From Limisphaerales bacterium (lineage in GTDB: Bacteria; Verrucomicrobiota; Verrucomicrobiia; Limisphaerales; UBA11358): a stretch of DNA of 12,363 bases. Positions within the stretch are counted from its first letter, which is position 1. Each line of letters begins with the position of its first letter. The position numbers were made by a program, and so were the translations under genes. The notes under the pieces were generated by a model, which saw only the letters and a list, made by a program, of their open reading frames with translations, did no database searches and was not told the DNA's origin. Of this stretch, positions 5,243 to 12,363 are shown one piece after another. The stretch is taken from assembly GCA_003455565.1 (NCBI GenBank), contig DMQW01000466.1:1-12363 (forward strand). The letters run 5' to 3'.

Positions 5243-7216
5243 TCATTTGCTTGGGACAAAAACCCAGCCCACGCTGCCGTAGGAATCCGTCCCGCCCTCT
5301 CCGCGCACGTTTGCCTGTAAGGAATAATGCGCGTCCTGCTTGAACGCGGGCAGGTCGAGGACATAGACGGGCTTGCGTTGCTCGACGCCAGTGAAACCAG
5401 CGTGGGTGTCACGCGCCATTTCATGGCCATTCTCCAGCAGGGCAAGCGAGACAATCGTGAGTCCATTATCGCCATGATCGTAGTTTAAGGTCACGTGATA
5501 TTGACCCGGCCCCTTGACCTTGCCGGTCACGTCCCATTCCATCGTCACGTTGGTCGTAGAAAGCTGTGAAGGCGTCCACTCGCCAAGTTTCACAGTGTTG
5601 TCGTGGCGATGGTTGACACCGAGTTCGTCCAACCGCTGTTCGTCCACCTTGAGCCGTCGTTGGAAATCCTCCCAGTTTCGGGAATCTTTGGGCGACCAGA
5701 CCACCTCGGCCAGCGCATCAAGGCGCGGGAAAATCATGTATTCCAGATGAGTGGTTGCAGCGATGTATTCGGTCCACACGTTAGCCTGTCCGCCGAGCAC
5801 GTATGAATCATTCGGCGGCGTCAGTCCGACGGGAACGGGTTCAAACGAATAGACCTTGCGCAGCGGCAAATAAGCGGCGAACCCATGTGGTTCCAGCGAA
5901 CGATCCAGAGATTGGCAATAGTCGAAATAGCAAAAGTCCGTAGGGGTCATGATCACATTGTGCCCTGCGGCTGCGGCTTCTTTCCCGCCGCCGATCCAGT
6001 CCATGACCACGGCGCTTTTTGCCAGACCACCCTGCAAAATTTCACTCCAACCAATCAGGGCATGATCATGGGCGTTGACGAATTTCTCGATGCGACGGAT
6101 GAACCAGCTCTGCAACTCCTCCTCGTTTTTTAATGCTTCGCGTTTCATGAGCGCCTGGCATTCCGGGCTGTTTTTCCAGGTTTCCTTTCGCACTTCATCG
6201 CCGCCGATGTGAATGTATCTGCTGGGGAAAAGCTGAAACACTTCCGTCAATATGTTCTCCAAAAACCGGAATGTCTCTTCATTGGCCGGATTATAAATGC
6301 CGTTGAAAACTCCGCCTGACACGGGAATCGTGTATGGGCCACCGGTGCAACCGTATTGCGGATACGCCGCCAGCGCCGCCAGCGAGTGGCCGGGCATTTC
6401 GATTTCCGGCACGATGGTGATGTGCCGCGCCGCCGCATAGGCGACAACTTCCCGGATGTCGGCTTGCGTGTAAAATCCGCCATAACGTCCATCCGGGCCG
6501 TAGGCGGTCGTGGATTTTGGATCGATGTTAAAACCAACGCCCGAACGCCAAGCCCCGACTTCCGTCAGCTTGGGATACTTTTTGATTTCGATTCGCCAGC
6601 CATGATCGTCCACCAGATGCCAATGAAACCGGTTCAACTTGAACCGCGCCATCTGGTCGAGCAGCCGCTCGACCTCCAGCTTGTTGTAGAAATGCCGGGA
6701 GACATCCAGCATCATCCCGCGCCATTTGAAGCGCGGCCAATCCTCAATTTGAACGCAAGGCATTTGCCAGTTCGCATTCGCAACAACATTGGTTGAAAAA
6801 ATTTCCGGCGGCAGCAATTGCAACAGCGTTTGCGAGCCGTAAAACACGCCAGCCTGCGCCGGCGCGCGGATGACGACGGAATTGGTGGTGACGGTGAGTT
6901 CATAACCCTCCGCGCCGAGACTTGTGTTTGTATTTTTGGTCGTGAGCAAAATGCCGTTTGCAACTGGCGCGCTTGAGAAAATCTTTCTACTGATTTTCAA
7001 CTGATACCCGGTGGCCTGGCGAAGACGCAGTGCCAAAAGTTTTGCGGTTTGCCGCGACGCCCAATCCGCGTAAATCCGCGTTTGCGGCGTCAGAACGAAC
7101 GCGCCGTCGAGGCGCTCTATTTTTTGCGGCAACGGAATTAGCGCCGGCTGGTTGGCGGCAGAAAAAACGGTCGCAGCCAAAAATAATATGGGCAATATGG
7201 TGAATAATTTTTTCAT
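5243..7216 (-). CDS. Exported GH20 beta-N-acetylhexosaminidase
   Basis: A 657-residue glycoside hydrolase that removes terminal beta-linked GlcNAc or GalNAc by substrate-assisted catalysis. Residues 1-20 are a signal peptide (KK, a hydrophobic core, then an FSA/AN-type cleavage region). Residues 25-155 form the GH20b accessory domain, and 160-510 the catalytic barrel. Landmarks are HWHLVDDHGWR (198-208), IVPEIEMPGH (268-277) and HIGGDEV (336-342), with the catalytic pair D340-E341. GQANVWTEY (476-484) and FPRLDALAEVVW (496-507) close the active site. About 555-657 is a further beta-rich domain. The gene begins three bases after the GH89 stop; the ATG has an A-rich leader (GAAATAAACC) rather than a Shine-Dalgarno site. 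It should act in the periplasm or outside the cell beside GH89 and feed GlcNAc to the MFS porter. Confidence 0.96.
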   Translation of the reverse strand: MKKLFTILPILFLAATVFSAANQPALIPLPQKIERLDGAFVLTPQTRIYADWASRQTAKLLALRLRQATGYQLKISRKIFSSAPVANGILLTTKNTNTSLGAEGYELTVTTNSVVIRAPAQAGVFYGSQTLLQLLPPEIFSTNVVANANWQMPCVQIEDWPRFKWRGMMLDVSRHFYNKLEVERLLDQMARFKLNRFHWHLVDDHGWRIEIKKYPKLTEVGAWRSGVGFNIDPKSTTAYGPDGRYGGFYTQADIREVVAYAAARHITIVPEIEMPGHSLAALAAYPQYGCTGGPYTIPVSGGVFNGIYNPANEETFRFLENILTEVFQLFPSRYIHIGGDEVRKETWKNSPECQALMKREALKNEEELQSWFIRRIEKFVNAHDHALIGWSEILQGGLAKSAVVMDWIGGGKEAAAAGHNVIMTPTDFCYFDYCQSLDRSLEPHGFAAYLPLRKVYSFEPVPVGLTPPNDSYVLGGQANVWTEYIAATTHLEYMIFPRLDALAEVVWSPKDSRNWEDFQRRLKVDEQRLDELGVNHRHDNTVKLGEWTPSQLSTTNVTMEWDVTGKVKGPGQYHVTLNYDHGDNGLTIVSLALLENGHEMARDTHAGFTGVEQRKPVYVLDLPAFKQDAHYSLQANVRGEGGTDSYGSVGWVFVPSK

Positions 7217-7219
7217 GGT

Positions 7220-9445
7220 TTATTTCATTTCAACTGTTAACGGCCGCGAAGCGTCGGACGCGTATTTTTCAAAAAGCTTTTGCGAAATGGCTACGGCGTC
7301 GCCGCGCGGCTCGGTTTGAAAATGCCCGTTTGTATTTCGCGTCCACGAAATTTCCCAATCACGAATTTCGGCGCGCGTGGCGGTTTCGTCAAACGGGGTG
7401 TTTTTTTTCAACGAATCATTCAACGCCTTGAGCCAAATTTCCCAGCGATGAAAATAAAAATCGCCGAGCAGGCCGTTCCATTGGCGGTTGGCGTAATCGG
7501 TGATGTTGTCGTAGCGCGTCCAGGTCGTCAGCAATTCGCGGGCGTTGCGCTCGCACAGTTTCTTTTCGGCGCGCGACGCGCCCCATCTGCGCGCGTCGGA
7601 AATCCAAACACCGAGCAGCCATTCACGGCGCGTGCCGGTCAATTCGTCCATGTCGCGAATCAGGCCGAGCATTTTGTCGCTCAATTTGCGGAGTTGTCTT
7701 GCGTCGCGCGCTTTGCAGGCGGCGACGATTTGGTCGTTGTAACGCGCGCTCAAATCGGCGAGCACCTGCCGGCCAACGTCGCAAAGATCGAATTGAAAGC
7801 CGTCGGAAGATTTTGCCTGCGGCGCGGCGGCGAGCAAAAGTTTCCACGCTTCAACCAATCGCGCCGGATCGTAATGCGCTTTGGTGATCGGCCGGTTTTG
7901 AATCGGCTGCTCCATGATTGCTGGCAGTGTCGGCTGCTGCAAAATCGGCCGCGAGCAAACGGCGGGTTTGACCGTGTGCTCGTTGGACGGCGGGGGTTCG
8001 TCGTAAACCGTTTCGGCCAGAATTGCCCATGCCTGTTCCGCTGCCGGAATTTCCGCGCCGTAACGGCGTTGCGCATAATCGTTCAACCAAGTTTTCAAAT
8101 CAGGCGCATTCGTGCGCCAGGCATTTTCGAGCAGCACTTCCCAAAGTGCGGGATTCACGCCGGTGGCTTCCATGAGCGCGCCGACGCCGGACATGCGACC
8201 TTTGTTCAAGTCGTCCAGCGCGTTGGCCGGACCTTGTGCCATCCATGCCAGACGTCCGCCGATTTTCATGTTGCCGCCAAAACAATTGATCGCGCACCAA
8301 AGCCATGGCGCGCCGTTGAAATTATTTCGCAGCCGCCAGTTTTCATGGTCTTCGCCATACAGATCGAGCACGAGCGTTTTGTTTTTATCGAGTGCATCCA
8401 ACATCTGCTGACGCGGGTTCTTTTGCCACGACTGCAAAACCCATGTCGCGCCGCCCATCGCGTTTTGAATCGCGCAGCCGGCGGCGGCAACGTCAATGTT
8501 CGTCGTCGAGCCACCCTCGTGAAATGGATCGGCGTCGTAAAATTTTGCGCCGCCGAATAAATTTTGCTGCGCCACGTAAAATGCCGCCGCCACTTTTTCA
8601 AACATCGGGTCGGTCGGATCGAGAATGTCCGGGCGCTTCAATTTGACCCAAGCGCCTTGCGAATGAACGTTCGCGTTGTGAAATATTTTCTGAAAATCTG
8701 GCGGCAACATTCCGTAGTAGCCGGGCAAAACCGGCTCGATGCCCAGCTCACGCATTCGCGAAATGATTTTCTGGCCGAGCGCGAGCCGGCGCGAGACGAG
8801 TTGTGGCGAAAGCGGGCCGCCGTAACTTTCCATGTTGTCCATTTCAAACCACGGCAAATGCGCCGGGTCAACGACCCAATTGCGAATCGCATCGTCCGAA
8901 TAGCCGAACTTTTTGAACGTTTGAATCCAAACGGATTCCTGTCCTTCAATGACGAGCGCGAGGTTGATTCCGTTCATCGCCAAAAAGTCCAGTTCATGTT
9001 CCCATTTCGGCCAATCCCACCACGCCATGGTGTAGCCGTAAGTGCAAAAATTGTAGGCGTAACGAAATTGGTGCGGGCTGACGACGCGGATTTTATCGGG
9101 AACATCTGGCAATCGTTTAGGCAAATTCAACTGGTCGCCGCAATTCCAAGAAACGTCGCAGTGGCAAAATTGTTTTAGATAAAGATTCAACGCGGAGGCG
9201 ATTGCGGCGGCGTTGTCGCCGCGCAAAACGATTTTGTCGTCGCGGCATTCAATTTCAAAAACGTCCTGGCCGTTGTCCGCCGGAATCATTTCGACGGCGA
9301 ACCGGTTTGCCTGTTGCGGCAAAATGCGTTCAATGAATCCGCGCGCGGCTTCAGTTGCCGACGTTTGTGGAATTTCTGCGGCGGACAATAAATTGCCCGC
9401 GAGAACAAAAAGCACAAACCGGGAAAGTCTTCCAATGCGAATCAT
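7220..9445 (-). CDS. Exported GH89 alpha-N-acetylglucosaminidase (NAGLU family)
   Basis: A 741-residue enzyme of family GH89, which cleaves terminal alpha-linked GlcNAc; human NAGLU acts on heparan sulfate, and bacterial members on alpha-GlcNAc-capped mucin glycans. Residues 1-23 are a signal peptide (basic start, hydrophobic FVLFVLAGNLL, then SAA). A small alpha/beta domain (about 30-120) precedes the (beta/alpha)8 barrel. Family landmarks are YAYNFCTYGYTMAWWDWPKWE (129-149), PGYYGMLPPDF (241-251), KFYDADPFHEGG (301-312) with E310 as probable acid/base, and GALMEATGVNPALWE (422-436) with E426 as probable nucleophile. The helical C-terminal domain runs to the end, with NRQWNGLLGDFYFHRW (653-668). 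Length is normal. The start overlaps the transporter stop by ATGA, and a run of six G's lies five bases before the ATG. No sulfatase lies nearby, so unsulfated alpha-GlcNAc termini look more likely than heparan sulfate. Confidence 0.96.
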   Translation of the reverse strand: MIRIGRLSRFVLFVLAGNLLSAAEIPQTSATEAARGFIERILPQQANRFAVEMIPADNGQDVFEIECRDDKIVLRGDNAAAIASALNLYLKQFCHCDVSWNCGDQLNLPKRLPDVPDKIRVVSPHQFRYAYNFCTYGYTMAWWDWPKWEHELDFLAMNGINLALVIEGQESVWIQTFKKFGYSDDAIRNWVVDPAHLPWFEMDNMESYGGPLSPQLVSRRLALGQKIISRMRELGIEPVLPGYYGMLPPDFQKIFHNANVHSQGAWVKLKRPDILDPTDPMFEKVAAAFYVAQQNLFGGAKFYDADPFHEGGSTTNIDVAAAGCAIQNAMGGATWVLQSWQKNPRQQMLDALDKNKTLVLDLYGEDHENWRLRNNFNGAPWLWCAINCFGGNMKIGGRLAWMAQGPANALDDLNKGRMSGVGALMEATGVNPALWEVLLENAWRTNAPDLKTWLNDYAQRRYGAEIPAAEQAWAILAETVYDEPPPSNEHTVKPAVCSRPILQQPTLPAIMEQPIQNRPITKAHYDPARLVEAWKLLLAAAPQAKSSDGFQFDLCDVGRQVLADLSARYNDQIVAACKARDARQLRKLSDKMLGLIRDMDELTGTRREWLLGVWISDARRWGASRAEKKLCERNARELLTTWTRYDNITDYANRQWNGLLGDFYFHRWEIWLKALNDSLKKNTPFDETATRAEIRDWEISWTRNTNGHFQTEPRGDAVAISQKLFEKYASDASRPLTVEMK

Positions 9446-11226
9446 AATTTCCCCCCGCCTTCAAAATGTTCCTCGATTTCTTCGAGCGTTTTGCCTTTGG
9501 TTTCGGGCAGGAAAAACGCGGCGGTGATGAAATAAACCACCGTGCAGCCGGCGAAGACAAAGAACATGGTCGAATAACCGTATTTGCCCACGGTTGGCAG
9601 AAAAGTCGCGGCGATGGTCGTCGAGACGGCCTGATTGACCAGCAGGGCGATGCTCATGCCGTTGGAGCGGATGCGCGTGGGCATCAATTCGGACAGCGCC
9701 AGCCAGACGCAAACGCCGGGGCCGACGGCGAAGAACGCCATGAAAACAAAGAGGAAAATGGCGGTCAGCCACCCGTTGTGCGTGTCTGGCACGGGAGTGA
9801 CGAGCGCATTTTCAATCTTCAACGGAGCCGTGCGCGCCGCGTCGAGGTTGGCGAACGGGTTCGAGAAAAACGCCACGACCTTGTTGGCCGGCACACAACT
9901 GCTGCGCGTGATCTCGACGGGCTTGGCCGTGGCATCGTCGGAGCGCACCACCGATGTCGCCGCCCGGAAATCGCCATACGAATAAATCAGGATGAGCGAG
10001 GTTGGCCGGTTGCTGATCGCTGCGCCGGCGGCACCGGCGGAGACAAGCAGCTTGTCCTTCGACTCTCGGTTGAAGGCCAGCGTGAGAGTTTGATTGGTAG
10101 CAGCCATCGCCTGCACGGCGTCCTTCACGTCCACGCGCTGTTGTTCGGTTTTGTGAAACAAAGTTCCCACGCAGAGGAGCGAGACGATTATGCCGGCGCT
10201 CCCGAACGACAGCAGAAATTTGCGGCCCTTGCGATCCACCAGCATGACGGCACCGATGGTCACCAGAAAATTCACCAAGGTAAGAATTACATAACCCAGA
10301 TGCGCTTGGCTGTCGCTTAAACCTGCCTGAATCAGGATCGTGGCGTTGTAACCGATGATGGAATTGACGCCGGTGGCCTGGTTGCAGGCCAGAATCACGC
10401 ACGCCAGCACAAAGGGAATCACGTATTTGCGATGGAGCAACGATTCTCTGACGCGGGCGCCGGTGGACTTGTTTTTTTCAGCAGCGACGGTTTCTTCCAT
10501 TTCCCGCAGTTCATTTTCGGCCTGTTCGTCGGTGCGGGAACGGAGCAAGGCGGCGCGCGCGGCGTCTTTTTTGCCGCCACGGAACAGCCAGCGCGGCGAC
10601 TCGGCCACCATGAAACTACCAATGACAAACAGAATGCCAGGCGGCAGCGAAACCCAGAATATGCTGCGCCATGCCGTGTCTTTGAAGGCGAAAAGGTTGT
10701 CGGCGTTACCGAGTTTTGCCACCTCGTCCACACGATGGCTGAAATAGAGGCCGATGATGGCCGCCGCCACGATGCCCAGCGTCAACAGCCATTGAAAAAT
10801 GCCCGTGCCCTTGCCGCGGTTCGCCGCGCCGAGACATTCGGCCAGATAAAGCGGCACCACGACACCGATCAAACCGGCGCTGATGCCCTGCAACAATCGG
10901 CCGAACACCAGCGGCCCATAGCCGTGCGCCAGCGCAATCATCGGAATGCTGATGACGAAAAGAATGCCGCTCAACGACATCATTTTTTTCCGCCCCATCC
11001 AATCCGCCAGCATGCCGGCGAACAACGTGGAAATCACGCTGCCCAGCAGAACGGCGGCCACGATGAACGACAGTTGCCCGGCGCTCAACCCGGACGTGGC
11101 TTCGAGATACGGCAGCGCGCCGGCGATGATGCCCACGTCCACGCCGTAGAGCAGACCACCAAGCCCGGCGACGATGAGAAGAAAACGATTATACCCCGTC
11201 CTGCCCGTTTTGGTGGATATGCTCAT
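9442..11226 (-). CDS. MFS sugar-porter transporter with a large periplasmic insert
   Basis: A 594-residue inner-membrane secondary transporter of the sugar porter family, about 120 residues longer than usual. Family motifs are DWMGRKKMM (75-83) in the loop between helices 2 and 3, AESPRWLF (208-215) after helix 6, CNQATGVNSIIGYNATIL (281-298) in helix 7, DRKGRKFLL (331-339), and PETKGKTLEEIEEHFEGG (574-591) at the end. Twelve hydrophobic segments can be traced. Between helix 9 (about 338-358) and helix 10 (about 485-506) there is a polar, Ala/Ser/Thr-rich stretch of roughly 125 residues, predicted to lie outside the membrane. As first gene after the regulator and directly upstream of two exported hexosaminidases, it probably imports released GlcNAc or GalNAc by proton symport. 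Specificity is inferred from context only; no Shine-Dalgarno is obvious before the ATG. Confidence 0.93.
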   Translation of the reverse strand: MSISTKTGRTGYNRFLLIVAGLGGLLYGVDVGIIAGALPYLEATSGLSAGQLSFIVAAVLLGSVISTLFAGMLADWMGRKKMMSLSGILFVISIPMIALAHGYGPLVFGRLLQGISAGLIGVVVPLYLAECLGAANRGKGTGIFQWLLTLGIVAAAIIGLYFSHRVDEVAKLGNADNLFAFKDTAWRSIFWVSLPPGILFVIGSFMVAESPRWLFRGGKKDAARAALLRSRTDEQAENELREMEETVAAEKNKSTGARVRESLLHRKYVIPFVLACVILACNQATGVNSIIGYNATILIQAGLSDSQAHLGYVILTLVNFLVTIGAVMLVDRKGRKFLLSFGSAGIIVSLLCVGTLFHKTEQQRVDVKDAVQAMAATNQTLTLAFNRESKDKLLVSAGAAGAAISNRPTSLILIYSYGDFRAATSVVRSDDATAKPVEITRSSCVPANKVVAFFSNPFANLDAARTAPLKIENALVTPVPDTHNGWLTAIFLFVFMAFFAVGPGVCVWLALSELMPTRIRSNGMSIALLVNQAVSTTIAATFLPTVGKYGYSTMFFVFAGCTVVYFITAAFFLPETKGKTLEEIEEHFEGGGKL

Positions 11227-11309
11227 ATATTTTCGATATCAGAAAAACCGCGCAGCAGCCGCACGCAAAGCATCACGCTAGCAGGGATAAATCTGAAATC
11301 AACTCTAAT

Positions 11310-11323
11310 TTATCTCGTGATAA
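11310..11323. promoter_or_regulatory. Candidate LacI-family operator
   Basis: The minus strand reads TTATCACGAGATAA, two five-base arms (TTATC/GATAA) around a central CG, with one mismatched pair next to the centre. LacI-family operators are typically 14-20 bp palindromes with a central CG, and this is the best such element in the only sizeable gap of the cluster, directly after the regulator gene and about 85 bases before the transporter start. A TATTAT that could be a -10 element overlaps it. No second copy was noticed elsewhere in the window. Confidence 0.4.
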
Positions 11324-11325
11324 TA
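11320..11325 (-). promoter_or_regulatory. Possible -10 element of the transporter promoter (weak)
   Basis: TATTAT on the minus strand matches five of six bases of the sigma-70 -10 consensus and overlaps the candidate operator, which would fit repression by occlusion. No good -35 lies 16-18 bases upstream. An alternative pair, TTGATT at 11297-11302 with TAGCGT at 11275-11280 (16-base spacing), has a better -35 but a poor -10. Confidence 0.25.
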
Positions 11326-11362
11326 ACATTTTCTTTGCGGAGGCTGCGGAGTCCCGCACGGT

Positions 11363-12358
11363 TCAGGCTGCAAGGTGGCGGCGGGAGGATTCGCGGATGA
11401 CCAGTTCCGGTTTTAGCACGGCATGCTGCCGTTTCATGTCAGGATGGTCGAGCCGCTGCAGCAGGAACCGCCAGGCCGTGGCGCACATTTCCGCCACGGG
11501 CTGCACTAGGGTAGTGATCGGGGTTTCCAGATATTCCGTGTCCTGAATGCCGTCGCAACCCACCAGCGCCACATCCTGGGGCACACGCAGTTTTAGGTCG
11601 CACAGACCGCGATAAATGCCAAGCGCCACGTCGTCGGAATGGCAAAAAATCGCCTCCGGGTGGCCGTGCTTACGGACGTAATCCTGGATGGACTGGCGCA
11701 CGATTGGACGCTGCTGTTCCGACAGCGGGTAGAAGAAAAATTCCGGCCTTAATCCCGCCTGTCGCATCGCCTGTTCGTAAGCCAGTCGGCGCCCGGGGAC
11801 GGACTTTTCCTTCCGTTCGAAAGTGGCATGAACGATGCGCCGGAACCCGGAGGAGATCAAATGCTGCATCGCCTCGCCGGCACCGGCCTGCAAGTCCACT
11901 TGAACACAATCTGTTTTGGTGGGGCGATGCATTCCGAGGCTAATCACGGGAATGGACCGGGCGACGGCGGACTGAAGATGGGCGCGCACGGCATAGGGCG
12001 CATCCACGGCAAATACCCCGTCCATCGGCAAATGCGAAAGCACCTGTTCCGCCGATCGGTCATTGCCAACATCCGTGACAATCAATTCATGCCGGGTCTG
12101 TTTGACGAGATGATTCAGTTCCCGGGCAACCCGGGTGTAATGGGTTGAAATCTGATCTGGAATCCAGAGGGCAATGATGCCGCTGCGTCGTCGTTTCAAC
12201 GCCCGGGCGTGTGGGTTCGGGCGATAACCCATTTTTTGAGCAGCGGCCAGAATGCGCTTACGAGACATATCCGAAACCTGAGGATAACCTGCGAGCGCAA
12301 AGGTGACGAGTTGGCGGGAGATGCCAAGTTTTTGGGCGATTTGTTCCTGTGTAACCAT
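11363..12358 (-). CDS. LacI-family transcriptional regulator
   Basis: A 331-residue repressor-type regulator of normal length. Residues 1-50 are the LacI helix-turn-helix (TQEQIAQKLGISRQLVTFALAGY), followed by SRKRILAAAQKMGYRPN and the hinge helix NPHARALKRRRSG. From about 60 onward is the periplasmic-binding-protein-like effector domain, with IIALWIPD at its start, PEAIFCHSDDVALGIYRGL (239-257) and VPQDVALVGCDGIQDTEY (264-281) as usual family signatures, and TTLVQP near the end. The recognition helix reads SRQLVTFALAG where most relatives have a TVSR-type sequence, so its operator may be unusual. The gene lies upstream of the transporter on the same strand and most likely controls the HexNAc operon, with a HexNAc sugar or sugar phosphate as inducer. 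Only five bases before the ATG are in the window, so its own promoter cannot be judged. Confidence 0.94.
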   Translation of the reverse strand: MVTQEQIAQKLGISRQLVTFALAGYPQVSDMSRKRILAAAQKMGYRPNPHARALKRRRSGIIALWIPDQISTHYTRVARELNHLVKQTRHELIVTDVGNDRSAEQVLSHLPMDGVFAVDAPYAVRAHLQSAVARSIPVISLGMHRPTKTDCVQVDLQAGAGEAMQHLISSGFRRIVHATFERKEKSVPGRRLAYEQAMRQAGLRPEFFFYPLSEQQRPIVRQSIQDYVRKHGHPEAIFCHSDDVALGIYRGLCDLKLRVPQDVALVGCDGIQDTEYLETPITTLVQPVAEMCATAWRFLLQRLDHPDMKRQHAVLKPELVIRESSRRHLAA

Positions 12359-12363
12359 GTCGT

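Larger units (their letters stand above)
11227..11362. other. Regulator-transporter intergenic region (136 bp)
   Basis: This is the only substantial non-coding gap in the cluster and is clearly AT-richer than the genes, as expected for a promoter. It holds the candidate operator and weak promoter elements listed separately. A five-base-pair hairpin (TGCGG/CCGCA, four-base loop) at 11345-11358 lies just after the regulator stop but has no following T-tract, so read-through from the regulator gene is possible. Confidence 0.6.

Noticed and set aside
5230..5475. Upstream extension of the ROK-type kinase frame to an ATG at 5475
   Set aside because: These 82 codons overlap the conserved end of GH20 in another frame and give a low-complexity Ser/Arg-rich sequence unlike the rest of the kinase.
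7280..8560. Open frame of about 426 codons on the plus strand, antisense to GH89
   Set aside because: Same pattern: arginine-rich, no family resemblance, and fully covered by the GH89 gene with intact catalytic motifs.
11345..11358. Hairpin TGCGG/CCGCA after the regulator gene as an intrinsic terminator
   Set aside because: The stem is only five base pairs and no run of T follows on either strand, so it is too weak to call.

Overview
The window is a compact, one-directional gene cluster for N-acetylhexosamine (HexNAc) glycans. It holds eleven genes, all on the minus strand, so transcription runs from high to low coordinates. The genome is moderately GC-rich. The combination of a GH89 alpha-N-acetylglucosaminidase, an exported GH20, an atypical ROK kinase, a PIG-L deacetylase and a stand-alone CBM9-like protein, with few strong Shine-Dalgarno sites, suggests the Planctomycetes-Verrucomicrobia-Chlamydiae group, most likely Verrucomicrobiota. 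That assignment is an inference from gene content, not from a marker gene.

Layout in order of transcription: a LacI-family regulator (11363-12358); a 136-bp gap with a candidate LacI-type operator; a sugar-porter MFS transporter (9442-11226); GH89 alpha-N-acetylglucosaminidase (7220-9445); GH20 beta-N-acetylhexosaminidase (5243-7216); an atypical ROK-type kinase (3859-5229); a PIG-L/LmbE-type deacetylase (2997-3854); glucosamine-6-phosphate deaminase NagB (2223-2993); a CBM9-like protein (1514-2215); an internally deleted sugar-phosphate nucleotidyltransferase (1120-1497); a NahK-like anomeric kinase (38-1123); and the first 12 codons of a Rossmann-fold protein, probably a GalE-type epimerase (1-36). 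From the transporter to the left edge, neighbouring genes overlap by 4 bases (ATGA) or are separated by 1 to 16 bases, so this is very probably one operon.

Inferred pathway: the two exported glycosidases remove terminal alpha- and beta-linked GlcNAc/GalNAc, and the MFS protein imports the monosaccharide. Inside the cell there are two possible fates. One is catabolic: kinase, deacetylase, then NagB to fructose 6-phosphate, with the PIG-L protein standing where NagA would be expected. The other is activation: a 1-kinase, a nucleotidyltransferase and an epimerase, resembling the later steps of the bifidobacterial lnp pathway or the AmgK-MurU salvage pair. The nucleotidyltransferase of that second branch has lost its whole centre while keeping both ends and its frame, so the branch is probably broken here or completed by a gene elsewhere.

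No RNA genes, mobile elements, CRISPR arrays or convincing terminators were seen. No gene-free stretch exceeds 300 bases; the only real gap is 11227-11362.
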